Source: Cryphonectria parasitica EP155 (lineage: Eukaryota; Ascomycota; Sordariomycetes; Diaporthales; Cryphonectriaceae). Taken from it: a stretch of 64,000 nt of DNA. The stretch covers positions 5,580,001 through 5,644,000 of the forward strand of contig NW_024468909.1 in the NCBI RefSeq assembly GCF_011745365.1, given 5' to 3'. This document shows positions 43,839 to 55,606 of the stretch, piece by piece. Position 1 is the stretch's first letter; each line of letters begins with the position of its first letter. The notes beneath the pieces are model-generated. The model was given only the letters and a program-made list of their open reading frames with translations, was not told the origin of the DNA and made no database searches. The translations under genes were made by a program, and so were the position numbers.

Positions 43839-46800
43839 TTACACAGGTGGCGTCTGATCCTCCTCGCAAGTGAGGGTATCGGCACCGCACGCCAGATAAA
43901 GCGCATCGCTTGCCTCTCCAATCCAGAACTTGTAGGCGCCATCCACGACAGGAACCACCCAGTTCTGCTCGACAACGTCCCACACCGAGACATCCTTCCT
44001 TGTGAAGGTCAGCTCCACCGTCTGGCTCTCGCCCACGGCGAGGGTGTCGGTCTTCTCGAAGTCGCGCAGCTGGATAATGGGTGTGTCGTAGTCGCTGTCA
44101 GGATACTGCACGTAGGCCTGCGCCACAGCCTTGCCACTGTAGCCGGTCGTTGCCCGCTTGGTCGAGTTAGAGAGCGGCGATTCAACGGTCGAGCCGGAGC
44201 CGACGTTGGTAACGACCACGCTGATGGTGTAGGCCGTCTCGAACAGCGCTGGGTTGCCACCCAGACCGCCTCCGGCGGCGGGTCCGGCGGTCTGGGTGGT
44301 GCTGTAACCCTCCGGATAGTCATATCCGGAATTCGTGCCAGCAGCAACGGCTTCGCCGGTCGCCGCGGCGGCTGCAGCATCGTCGTCGGACAGCCAAGGG
44401 TACAGGTAACGGTCGACGTAGATCTCGTCATAGTCTGCGGGCTTGTATGCCTCGGACGCCGGGGGGATGGTGGTATTATAGGAGGGCAGGCCGGACTTGG
44501 CGGTGCGGCTGGCCGGCAGGGTGGTGAGCTGGGTTACCTTTGTGATAGTGGCATTGGTGTAGGTGAAGTTGGTGTAAGAGAGTCCGTGGCCGAAGGCGTA
44601 GCGAGGCTTGGTGCCGACCTTGTTGAGATAGCGGTAATCGATGTAACTAACAAGAACGGTCAGTGATTCGTTATGGGCCTTGCCAATCCTTGTTTAGAAA
44701 AACTCACAGTCCTTCCGTGTACGTGTCCTGGATCTGTCCAAACGCAAAGCCAGTCAAGCTGACAGAGGATGGATAGTCATCCTCCGCAACAGGAATAGTA
44801 TAGGGCAGGTGGCCGCTGGGAGACACGGCGCCGAACAGGACATCTGTCAGGGAGTACCCAGCCTCCTGACCGGGTAGGTGCGCAAAGAGAATCGCCTTGA
44901 CGGAATCCAGGTCATACCACGGCTCGACAATGATGGGGGCGACAGTGTGGACCACAACGATAACGTTGCTAAATTTGGCCGCGGCAGCCTCGACGAGCTC
45001 ATCGCCGTCGTACCACGCGACCAGACCCGAGCTGGATCGGTCGCCGGCGTTTCCTTCCACCGTGTATGAGTTCTCACCAGAGTCGGAGGTGATAAAGACA
45101 ATAGCAACGTCGTCATCAGTCACGGTCCCAACGTCGCTCGGGAACGAGTCAGTGTTGAAGGAGGTAACATTCGTGGCGTTGGCCTGGATTGCAGTGAGTG
45201 GGTCGTTGAAAGTTTCATAACGGGCAGTGCCGCTGCCCCAGCCCATTCCGAGGGTTCCAGTGTCGCAGGACCTGTCAACGCAGGCATTGGGACCGTCTGG
45301 ATTGACCGCTTGATCCGTACCGAAGAGGAACAGAGGAGTATCGGTCGAGAGTGGGAGGAGATTGTCATCGTTCTTCAGCATGGTAATACCGTCTCGGGCA
45401 ACCTCTCGAGCGACGACAGCATGGTCTCCGCGTACGTCCACGAACTGGTTAATCACCCCAGTGGGTCCACTCAGCGCACCAGGGTGAAGAAGGCCAACGG
45501 CATCTGTTGAGTAGGATGAGAAGTTGGGCTCGGGATAATCATTGCTATAACAACACCCATTAGATCGATCTGAGATTTGGAAGGGGAAAAAAAACTTGAG
45601 AGGTGAAAACTGACTCTTGTCCCATTTGGTACCAAGCGGCGACGATCCGGACAGCTGCATCGTCCAGACGGTCGACGGGTGTGGAACCGTTCAAGACAGC
45701 TGTTGTCATCTCGTACATCCAATACGAGTATCCGAGCAGAGGAATGATAGTATCGCCAGGCATGCCCATGTCCAGGCCTGCCAGGGCGGAGGCGACCCCA
45801 GACATCTGCGCCAGCCAGTCAGACATGATGAACCCTTGAAAGCCAAGTTCGTCTTTGAAGAGGTTGTTGATCAGATAGCTGTTCTGGCTGCAGGCGGAAC
45901 CATTCACAGCGTTGTAGGCCGCCATGGCCGAGACAACGCCAGCGCGGACTGCTTCCGCGAAGGGCCACAGGTACAGCTCATGCATTGTCCGGTCGTCTAT
46001 ATACCACAGCTTGTATTAGCTCCTGAAAAAGAGACACAGGCAGTTGCTCAGTGAGAACAGAAACGTACCGATGTTGGCCGAGTAGCCCGGCTGGATGATG
46101 TTGTACTCCCGCCACATCTCCTGCTCATATCCAATCAGGTGTTTAATCGTCGCCATCACGCCCTGTTCCTGGACACTGTGAGGTGGATGAGGTCAGCTTC
46201 CAACTCGTCTGTCGGGCACGTGTAGTCACAAAGTCAAAAATAGTGTTATGACGACTGGAGAGACGCACCCTTGGATCGTTAGGGCGGCGCCTTTGCCTGA
46301 TAGAACGGGATCCGCTCCGAAGCCTTCCCAGCTACGACCATCACGGGGTTTCCGGCCCAGAGGAGCAACAACAGGGCCCAGATAGACATTGGCACCCTTG
46401 CCACGAAATTCCTCGCCAATAGCCACTCCTCGTTGGTAGATCAAGTCCTTATCCCAGGTCGCGCCTGTCGTGACGCCTGCTGGAAAGGCTGTGATGTTAT
46501 CGGTATCGCGGACGCCAAGGGCGGAGTCTTGAAGGCAGAGTTGCGGGAAGCCAACTCGAGGTGCACTTCCGGTCATGCCCACGCAGACACTAGAAACTAT
46601 AATTTAGTACTCGGGAATCTATCATAAGGTACAGTCATGGAACGTGCTTACTCTGCAACTTGGTCAGCAGGCGCTCCGTACGAGGATTTATAGGGAAAAT
46701 AGAGGATAGAGCTTACCCATATAGATACCAGTACCGGCCGTGATGTTTGCCTTCTCAGCCAAGGTCATAGTATCTACCAAGGCCTTGGCCTTTTCCACGC

Positions 46801-46969
46801 TCTCGGTCCAATTTGCGATCCATCCCGTATAGGGTGCCGGGTAGTAAGGGGCAGCGACGAAGCCCGATGGGACGGCATCTCGAGGACTGACACTGTCGGC
46901 TGACGAGGCCGCAGTGAACAGGCTCGCAGCTAGAAGGCCGTGTAGACCAGCGCTCGTGGATGGTGCCAT
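43839..46969 (-). CDS. Beta-glucosidase, GH3, secreted
   Basis: Six exons on the minus strand (46717-46969, 46269-46596, 46069-46175, 45615-45996, 44708-45544, 43839-44646) give about 904 aa. It starts [20 protein letters not shown], a signal peptide. GH3 N-domain motifs are [37 protein letters not shown] and [13 protein letters not shown] with the catalytic Asp in SDW. The C-domain follows ([51 protein letters not shown]), and the C-terminal fibronectin III-like domain is interrupted by a Gly/Ala-rich linker ([11 protein letters not shown]). It hydrolyses cellobiose and short beta-glucans outside the cell. The acceptor of intron 1 is uncertain: the choice at 46597 keeps frame and gives [12 protein letters not shown]. 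Confidence 0.93.
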
Positions 46970-49900
46970 CGTGATCGGCAACGAAGACGGGGTAGGGGGA
47001 TTGTAAAGAGAGGACTGCCTGCCCGATTACCTCGCGACTCGATCACCACTTACTTGATGGTCCTTTGATGTCTGTCAACAGGATTTCAGGAGACATCGAG
47101 ACGCGGCCCGGAGGCAGCAGTATTTCCTCGGCCGAATGTACTTATACATAAGAGACCTGAGAGATCGATGGACACCCGGGTTCCGAGGAGGAGTCGAGGG
47201 TGGCCCGCTTTGCTGCCATGACATGTGCTTGCCAGGCCCCTTGAGAGGTCTGTGTATCCTGAGATCGCCGGGCTCCATTCTCACTGTGCCCCGCCCCTTC
47301 TTCTAGCGGCGCCACATACCGGGGAGATCCCGTGCTGTGAAGTCTGTATAGTAACATACTTGACTATAGTACCTGGGTGAGCCCGTGATGGAGGCCGGCC
47401 GGACCAAAGGCCAAACCAGGTAGCTCTAGTTAACGTCTTGACTGACACTGGCAGGTCATATGAGCTGTGCTCAGCAAGGTGACCGTGCCTTGGGGGCCTC
47501 GGAACCAAATAGTAAGGTGGGAATGCATATCCCACTCTCCCGCATCACCAGTGGAGTCAACAGTAGTGCCGTGATTCACCCACACGTGGAATGCGCACGC
47601 ACCATAGTAGGCGTAACGGCGAGGAAGAGCGATAAGCAAAGCATACCAGCTTTGGAGTAGCGGATGCAACCAAACCAAGGGCTGCTGAATAGCCGCTTTC
47701 GAAAGCAGAAGAGGATGGGCAGCTGGACGCCTGGCGCCAAGAGAACCCGGGAGGTCGATACGACTCTGAACAAGGTGCTGCTGCTGGCCTTCACAGCTAG
47801 AGCGTCGAGAACCACGGTTCCTGAGCGCCATGTTGCGCAGCCTGCATGAAGAGAATCTTAAAGAAGCTGTCAGCCTACGCAGCTGACACTTACCTTTCGA
47901 GGTCCCGTACGCAGATCACTTCATAGTATTCTGGTGCCGATCCTCAGGTCGTCCCCCTCGCCATGTTAAGTAATAAATAACAACATAGGGTACGGCCTTG
48001 CCAGAATAGTCCCATAAGACCTCACCAAGGTTCAATAAATCGCAAAACTATCCAGGATGAAGATTCATTAGACCCTCTTGCACGCTTAATTTTCATGCGA
48101 TCGACAATTTCGTGATGCACTTGGCCAGGCAACCTCAAGAGTCAACGGTGAGTCTGTCCATGACGATGTCGAAGAAGCCCCACAAACAGGCCGGAGATTG
48201 CTGATGGAGATCGCACGGGTGTTGAGAAGATAGAAATTAACCAGGGTTAAATGAAAGGCCCCCAGAGGATCACGGGAAGAAGGCAACCAACTCTCTGCCT
48301 CTGTGCTTTTCGGGTCTGTCTTTCTCGACCCCTTTCGCCCCCTCAGCCATCATACTTAAGATGCAAACCCAGCAGGCCCAGATACGGAGCACTTGTTCCC
48401 TCCAACGGCCCCTTTCTTGCATGTCATGGATAAATATCTCGGTTCATTGAGAGATAACCTTGGGTTGGGTGGGGGGGGGGGGAGACCGAGAAATGCCGTG
48501 ATAGCCTTGTAGACAACAAAGGTGTGCAAGAGCGGGCAGGAACACTGAAATATAGCAAAGGTCCTGCCGATAGATCCTGTGGCCTTCCAGAAGCAGCTGG
48601 TTCGGTCGGGTGTTGCGTGTACGGAGTGGTAGGTTCGGGTTTTCAAAAACAGAGGGGCGTCGTGGACGACCACTGCCGGGCGACGTTATCGTGCAGGGGT
48701 TCTAAAATTTCCTCGAGATCTCTATCAATTTTCATCAGAGATCCCGTTCGGCCGAGTCTTCTCCCTTTGTAAAAGCTGATATCAGCAGACAGAGGGATAA
48801 AAATACCAGACGAAATTGGATGAGCATGGGAGAAGAAATGACTATTGGTCCTATTAGGGCAATGTCAGACAAGGTGGAAGCTGGGGTGCCGAAAATGTTG
48901 GGCAGACCGACTTCCAAAGTGACGAGATTGGCAAGATCATGGGCTGCAGTAACATGGGGTGAGGGGCCAGGTGTGCCCAGATCAAGCCATGGAAGGTGCT
49001 GAAGCCGGAAGGAACAAGGCCACGGTTATGGTGGCTTGCGTCTGCCCCCTGCCACATTGTGGTGCTCTTTCCAATGGCATAAACCCAAAGGCCACACTAA
49101 TCTCCACAAGATGGGGAATTTTCAATTGGCTATGATTCCTCAATGGCGGCCTTTCTCTTCCTCAGAACCACAACACCACAACACCACGAGGACAAAGCTA
49201 TGGCACCAGCCTTGCTCACCCCCCATTCTCCTGCCAAGTTTAGACAGTTCCTCTCCCCAATCTGCAATACAGCTCCGTCCTGCCAAGCTGCAGTGCAACC
49301 TAGGCACGACTTCATCCTCGCCCTTGACCAGGCTGTCCCTTGGACCATGGCTCAATCCCTCGACTCAAGCCGAGACTATACACTGGCCAACCCAATCTAA
49401 CAAAGACCATATCCAAATCCGGCCTTGGACTTGTTGGAAAACTTGGTTTTCAGCAGCATCGTGACAGCTTGGATCAAGATGAGGAGAAGGGCGTCGACGT
49501 CGACGGCTACACGAGTGCCGCCGTCTCTCTGTCTCGGTCATGGTCTGGGGAGGTAGCATTGGTGCTTTTCCGTTGCGTCTCTTGGGACCTGCAGGAAAAA
49601 TGCCGCAGGGCCCCCTGGATATGGATAACGGCCCGAGGCTATGCATCTGCACCCGCACAGCTCCCCCAGTTCTTGAGGTGACGATCAATGCCTCCACGCG
49701 CCCACGAGTTCTCGGTGGGTCTGCCGCTTGTCTGAACAGCAAGCCTGACTCCAATTAACCCAATTGACACCCTCAGCACAGACAGCAGCCCGCGACTAGA
49801 TGGACCGAGCATGATTGTCCGGCGTCCGAAGTGGGGGTTTCTTGACTGGAGGTGTTGCAGCTATGGTACTTTTCCCCTTCCCCCTCTACAGAGAAACTGA

Positions 49901-50459
49901 GGGAACCGCCAGCGTGATCGCGATCACAATCCTGGCTACAGCCAGCCAGGACTGCCGACCTGCCGCTGCCAAGGCACCCATCCAATCGGTCCCCCCTCCT
50001 TTCTTCTCGCGTCTGAATCGCCAGGCTGGTTGGTTAACTTTTTATTTTCTGCCCGCCATCGAACCCATGGATCCTGCATGTGCTCTCCGCCCGAACATAT
50101 GACTGGCTGGACAGGCTATGTTGTATCACCACCGATTCAGGCTGCTTTACCGCTGGCCGTGTTGCTGGGAGGGCCCGGGGACGTTGCTGCCGAATAGGAT
50201 ACCACAACCGGGTATCAACCCCGGCCCACAAGCTCCAGGGCTATGGCCCCAGCATGAGAACATCGGTGGTCACGATGATGTGTGCCCAAGCAAATACCAC
50301 ATTAAAATGAGGTCCCGACTCGGGTAATTTTTTACAGTGTCGAAAAAGTCCGGTGATGGGGTGCATTCACCTCGTGAGGCTGTGGCCGCGCTCTCCTTCA
50401 TCAATAGAGAGCCCAGAGACGGAGCGATGCGCAGTCGCTGTGCGGCCCTCCCATCAGCC

Positions 50460-50480
50460 GCATCCTGCCAGGCAGGATGC
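50460..50480. repeat. Perfect short palindrome
   Basis: GCATCCTGCC and GGCAGGATGC flank a single A. The second arm is followed by a partial extra copy (AGGCAGGATCC). Confidence 0.85.
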
Positions 50481-50504
50481 CAGGCAGGATCCTCCCACTC
50501 AGCA

Positions 50505-50554
50505 CATGACTTAGTAAGGCGAGGCTACTAGTACTGCGTACTGCCTAAGTCATG
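50505..50554. repeat. Short inverted repeat
   Basis: CATGACTTAG at 50505-50514 and CTAAGTCATG at 50545-50554 are perfect inverted arms 30 nt apart. Confidence 0.8.
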
Positions 50555-51047
50555 CTTACTACTATTGCACTACGGCGATTTGTATGGCAGATCCTGGGGA
50601 AAGTCGACCGGGGATCGACTTCGGGATGGAACCGCATCAGCTGGCCCCTGTCAAGACCTACCTATGCTACCCTCCCTTGCCACGAGACCTCCTTCTCGGA
50701 CCCGTCTTCCTGCTTTCTGGTTGACACCCGACGTAGTTCATCCGTGTTGGAGTGAAGAACGACGTTGGGAGGGTGTGGGGGCGCCGATGGCTACAAAGGT
50801 GGATCATCGTGGTCACACATTCCTTGTAGTAGTAACGGCATCCCAACAACTTCGTGATCCACCCGGTATAATACAGGCTGTCCTGGTCCCCATTCCCCGC
50901 GAGGTTCATTAGTATATCAAGCCTCACCTCACGGTGGTGTCTCGCGCCAGTTGAGTCCGGATGTGTTTGGCCTTCATCCGCTCCCTTTCTGCACACGGTC
51001 TTTAGCCCAGCCAGCCTGCCAGCCTGCTAGCCAGCCAGACAGACAAG

Positions 51048-52304
51048 ATGAGACTGTCGGTCGCCTCCTCACTTTCCCTGGCCTCTGGCCTGGTGGCAGC
51101 CTCGCCTCTTCAGGCTCGTGGTAAGTAGAGCTTGGACTCAACCTCTCCGTTGAAGGCTATCTTGAACCTAATTGTGATTATACACAGACTCCGCCGTCCT
51201 GGACGAGACGAGTTACGAAAACATGAAGTACTACGTGCAGTATGCTGCGTCTGCGTACTGCGACAGCGAAGATGCTGTGGGCACACTCGTATCCTGCGGT
51301 GACTCTGGGTGTCCTAATGTCACGGCGAATGGTGCCACCATCGTCGGTACCATGCCGTGAGTCTTTCCTTAGCCCCCGAGGACTTTATGCTCCTTGACAT
51401 CAGAGAGCCCAGATGCTAATATTTGCGACTCCAGCACCACCACCACCTTCGACCTGGAAGGCTATGTGGCCGTCGACCCCACCCGCGAAGAAATTGTGGT
51501 CGCATTCCGTGGCTCATCTGACCTGCGCAACTGGATTGCAGACTTCGACTTCATTGAGGTTGCGTACTCGGATTGCACTGGCTGCTATGTCCACGATGGA
51601 TTCTACGAATCCTGGAAGGAAATTCAGACCTATGCCGTCGGGTACGTCGAGGCGGCGTACGAGACGTACCCAGACTATACCCTCGTCATCACAGGTCACT
51701 CCCTGGGCGCCGCCGTCGCCACCCTCGCGGGTGTGCAGTTCAGAATCGACGGGTGAGTAAAACCAACACACAAAAGGACTCATGTGAGACGTCCACATAG
51801 TACCGTGCTGACGGAACTATTCAAAGCTACCCTTGTGATATCTACACTGTCGGCTCCCCCCGCATCGGCAACCTGGCATGGGCCGAGTTTGTGACCGCCC
51901 AGGATGGCGCTGAATACCGGGCTACCCATTACGATGACCCCGTGCCGCGCCTGCCACCCATCGTGCTTGGCTACTACCACACGAGCCCCGAGTTCTGGCT
52001 CGCCGCCGGTCCCGCCACCAACATCGACTACACCATTGACGGAATTGATGTCTGCGTAGGCAACGCAAACACCAGTTGCAACGCCGGCACGACTGGCTTT
52101 GACGCCGATGCGCACGAATACTACTTCCAGTACATGGGCTGTGGCGATGAGAGCAACGGCATTGACATGCGCAAGCGGTCCCCCAATACTCTGTTTGGTC
52201 GTGACGGCAGCAGCAACATCACCGATGCGGAGCTGGCCCAGAAGCTCACCAACTACACGATGCAAGATATCGCCTTTTCGGAGAAGCTCGCCTCCAGCAG
52301 CTAA
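51048..52304 (+). CDS. Secreted lipase, class 3 (alpha/beta hydrolase)
   Basis: Four exons (51048-51120, 51188-51356, 51435-51752, 51827-52304) give 345 aa. Signal peptide MRLSVASSLSLASGLVAA. Class 3 features are IVVAFRGSSDLRNW (oxyanion region), VITGHSLGAAVATLAG with the nucleophile Ser, IYTVGSPRIGNLAWAEF, YRATHYDDPVPRLPP with the catalytic Asp, and HEYYF with the catalytic His. Cys residues in CGDSGCP and SDCTGCYVHDGF fit conserved disulphides. It resembles Thermomyces-type lipases and the related feruloyl esterases; the substrate cannot be decided. The C-terminal tail after the His (KRSPNTLFGRDG... to LASSS) is longer than usual. Confidence 0.93.
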
Positions 52305-53673
52305 GCCTGGTAATGCTCGGATCAGAGGCGCGGTCGGTATGAGGACAATTCCATGAGGTCACTGGTAGGGGCGATCGTTCCCGTCCAACATCAAAAGTGG
52401 TGGGAAAGGGCTACATATCTACTCGGTCTTCTTGACATAAAAAGCCTAATGATGATGACGACGACGACAACGACGACGACGGGGACAGAAGACCGAGGAC
52501 ATGGCAATGGGATGGACTCACATTGAAAACCGCTTTAAATTATGCATGGAGTTATCGGGTATGAAACTAGCTAATGAAATGATGGGCATAATTATCCAGC
52601 CACACGAACGCCTCCACGTTTCGTTTCTAATTCTGTGACTATACTATGTACACCTTTTTCCACCCTCATTTCCTTCTTTTTCCCCAACACTCTTTTTTAC
52701 TCCACCTCTATCTCCACCTATCGCGGCATTCTCGCTCTCTAGTGCGTTTGAAATCTTCGTAGCCGTCGGCGGTACTGCTATTAGTAGCGGAGGACACGGC
52801 ATTTGGGTTGGTATTTCCTGCGCGGTGTTTTCCGGCACTTCTGCAAAGGCCGTAAAGCAGGGCTCGCTGGGTTTGACCCTTGTTAGCCGTCCAATGTCGC
52901 ATTTCAGACCCACGTAGCCTCCGGGGGATCTGAGTCGGATCATTCCTTTACCAAGATAGCCAGAGGAACTGGAAAATAAGAAGATGAACGAACGTTTAGA
53001 AAGCAACCAAGGACTTTGTATCCGAAGGAACAGTGGGGATCACGTGACGGGCCCGTGTTATATACAAGTAAGAAGTATATCGTGATCCATGGATGCCAGT
53101 GCTGCTCAAGAACAGCAAGCCAGGCGGAACGAGTCAAACTTGTAGGGGAAACACTGACAGTTCCTTTTTTTTTTTTTTTAGAATCACAGCAACGTTTCGA
53201 AATAACTTCTATCGAGGACCTCTGGTTTCGCCAACCCAAGTTCATTGATGCTTGATATGTACAAGCAGGTGTAATTAATCGACACCTGCGACCAACCTGT
53301 AGACCAGCATTTTGACAAGATAATCAACAGGATGTCATGCGTTTTCGTGATCCGAGATTGGTCATAAGTTTTAATACTGTTAAACTTGATTATATGAGCT
53401 ATTCTGCTATAGCTAGAGCTTCAAGCCTAAATATAATAAGAGAAATAGGATTTGAAGGGTGAGAAGAGCAAAGTGGTCCAGCAACTGCGAAACCCCGGAG
53501 CCTCGAACCCTAGACCCTAGAACCCCAGACCCTGAGCCGTGCGCTGCGGTAGTGCAGTAACAGTAACCCTATACATGCCGCTATCAAATTTGAGGCCCAA
53601 GTCGAAATTCTTCAGAAGGCCTTCATGGCATTCATACCACAGATCCCCCCCGGCATAATTTCATCTCTAGAAG
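52305..53673. other. Intergenic region lipase to methyltransferase
   Basis: 1.37 kb with no supported gene. A GAC/GAT repeat lies at 52450-52482, a T-run at 53165-53179, an A+T-rich stretch at 53.26-53.46 kb, and a telomere-like degenerate CCCTAG/CCCCAG tract at 53506-53533. Confidence 0.5.
53506..53533 (+). promoter_or_regulatory. Degenerate CCCTAG-type tract
   Basis: ACCCTAGACCCTAGAACCCC and following CAGACCCT lies about 140-170 bp upstream of the methyltransferase ATG. It is weakly related to the telobox sites elsewhere in the window. Confidence 0.3.
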
Positions 53674-55521
53674 ATGCCACCGCAGAGACCACTGCCGATC
53701 TCTGACGAGTTCAGCACAACAGACGAGTATGTCGAGTCCCTGCTCCATTTCGCCTCGACCAGCGATGCCTTCCAGATCCTATGTGGAGGAGTCCACATCC
53801 TGGACTTCTTCACCAACGAGCCCGGGCTCTTCCAGTGGGTTTTACCAGAGGACTGGCAGTCATTTCTTATGAGATGCGACCCCATGGACCTTTTGGACCT
53901 CCTCATGCGGGACGACCTGGACGCCCCTCCCTCGGCCCGTCGATGGCCAGACCCGCCAGAGACTCTCCGCCAATATATCCGTGACGTGAGAAGGCTCTCG
54001 CTCTCTCGGGCCTTCACGCCCGTCAAGCCAAAGCTGCCCGTCTTACCGAGGCAGGTTTCGGTCGGGATGAACGTGAAAAAGGTGCACGAGGTGACACACT
54101 TTGCGGACTATGTGGATCGCCTGTCCGCGGATATTGCGCAGCTCGCGGGTACCGAGATGACGCACTTTATCGACTTTGGGAGCGGGCAGAACTATCTTGG
54201 GCGGACGCTGGCCTCCGCGCCGTACAGCAAGAATATCGTCGCGGTGGAGGGCCGGGAAAACAACCAGGAAGGGGCCCGGGTGCTCGATGTGTTTGCCGGC
54301 CTCGCGGAGCCCGAGAAGGTCATGCGGAACAAGAAGGTATGGCAGAGCCTGGTCGACAGCCAGACGCCCGTCGAGAAGATGGACGAGAAGGCAAGGCGGA
54401 GGAACGCCGAGAGGCCGACCGAGGAGCAGATCCAGGCTGTGGACATCAGGCCGCGGAGCGAGCTGAAGACCATCTACCGTCCTGAGGAGGGCAAGGGGAT
54501 CATCAAGTACATCACGGGCCGGCTGGAGACGGGCGACCTGTCCGAGATCCTACGCAAGATCCACGACGCAGACATACCAGAGGACGAGCGGGAAGAGCTG
54601 TCGCTGATGGCCATCTCGATTCACTCCTGTGGCAACCTCTCGCACTTTGGGATCCGGTCTATGATCCTGAACCCCAGCATCAAGGCCGTGGCCATTGTTG
54701 GCTGCTGCTATAACCTGCTCACAGAGAAGCTGGGCCCGCCGACATACAAGCTGCCGTACATGAGACCCAGCCTCCAGGCCATCAACGGGCGAGTGAAACG
54801 GGAGTCAGAAAAGCACGACCCGCAGGGCTTTCCCATGAGCCAGCGGGTCACGAGCTACGACGGACAGGGCATTCGGTTCAACATCACGGCGCGGATGATG
54901 GCGTGCCAAGCACCCCAGAACTGGACCGACAAGGAGTCGGACTCTTTCTTCACGCGCCACTTCTACCGCGCCGTGCTGCAGAAGCTGTTCCTTGACAAGG
55001 GCGTCATTTCCAAGGTCTACCACGAGCCGGACCCGCAAGGCGCCGACGCACAGGAGGGCAAGAAGGAGGGGGAGGAGGACAACGGCACCAAGACCGACAG
55101 GAACAGCCCTTTCAACATGTCTACCAATCCAGTCATCATCGGTTCTCTTGGCAAGACCTGCTACAAATCCTTCCATGCCTATGTCCGGGGCGCAATCAAG
55201 AAGCTGACTACACACGGTGATTACACTCAATACAGCCAAGTCATACAGGACAAAATGGGTACTCTCACGGACGAGGAGATTGGCGGGTACGTCAGGGCGT
55301 ACGAGGGCAGGAAGAGGGAGCTCAGCGCCGTGTGGAGCCTTATGGCGTTCAGCGCGTGCGTGGTCGAGTCTCTGATCGTCACGGACCGCTGGCTTTTCCT
55401 GAGGGAGCACGCAGATGTTGTCCAGGACTGCTGGGTAGAGTCAGTCTTTGACTACAAGGAGAGCCCGAGGAACTTGGTTGTGGTCGGCATCAAGAGGAAG
55501 GATGTCGCTGCCAAAGCCTGA
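53674..55521 (+). CDS. METTL25/RRNAD1-like methyltransferase domain protein
   Basis: A single 615-aa frame starts MPPQRPLPISDEFSTTDEY. The N-terminal region QILCGGVHILDFFTNEPG precedes a SAM-binding core: FADYVDRLSADIAQLAGTEM, then FIDFGSGQNYLGRTLA (motif I, acidic residue near 167), NIVAVEGRENN, and MAISIHSCGNLSHFGIRSM followed by VAIVGCCYNLLTEKLGPP. The HSCG and GCCYN stretches are hallmarks of the METTL25/RRNAD1 group. The substrate is not established in fungi. The C-terminal VIKxK-like FDYKESPRNLVVVGIKRK closes the fold as in family members. Single exon, unusual in this window. Confidence 0.88.
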   Translation: MPPQRPLPISDEFSTTDEYVESLLHFASTSDAFQILCGGVHILDFFTNEPGLFQWVLPEDWQSFLMRCDPMDLLDLLMRDDLDAPPSARRWPDPPETLRQYIRDVRRLSLSRAFTPVKPKLPVLPRQVSVGMNVKKVHEVTHFADYVDRLSADIAQLAGTEMTHFIDFGSGQNYLGRTLASAPYSKNIVAVEGRENNQEGARVLDVFAGLAEPEKVMRNKKVWQSLVDSQTPVEKMDEKARRRNAERPTEEQIQAVDIRPRSELKTIYRPEEGKGIIKYITGRLETGDLSEILRKIHDADIPEDEREELSLMAISIHSCGNLSHFGIRSMILNPSIKAVAIVGCCYNLLTEKLGPPTYKLPYMRPSLQAINGRVKRESEKHDPQGFPMSQRVTSYDGQGIRFNITARMMACQAPQNWTDKESDSFFTRHFYRAVLQKLFLDKGVISKVYHEPDPQGADAQEGKKEGEEDNGTKTDRNSPFNMSTNPVIIGSLGKTCYKSFHAYVRGAIKKLTTHGDYTQYSQVIQDKMGTLTDEEIGGYVRAYEGRKRELSAVWSLMAFSACVVESLIVTDRWLFLREHADVVQDCWVESVFDYKESPRNLVVVGIKRKDVAAKA

Positions 55522-55575
55522 TTGATCGCTTGGCCCCCCTCTTCCCCAGCTGCTTTGAGATCGCATACACGCATA

Positions 55576-55576
<1 letters not shown>

Positions 55577-55604
<28 letters not shown>
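55577..55604. repeat. ACGC tetranucleotide repeat
   Basis: About seven ACGC units just downstream of the methyltransferase gene. Confidence 0.9.

Positions 55605-55606
<2 letters not shown>

Larger units (their letters stand above)
46970..51047. other. Gene-free interval between beta-glucosidase and lipase
   Basis: About 4.1 kb with no supportable gene on either strand; open frames are short and lack domain motifs. It contains a G-run near 48471-48482 and two short perfect inverted repeats at 50460-50554. The two ends are presumably the promoters of the flanking secreted-enzyme genes, which are divergent. Confidence 0.5.
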
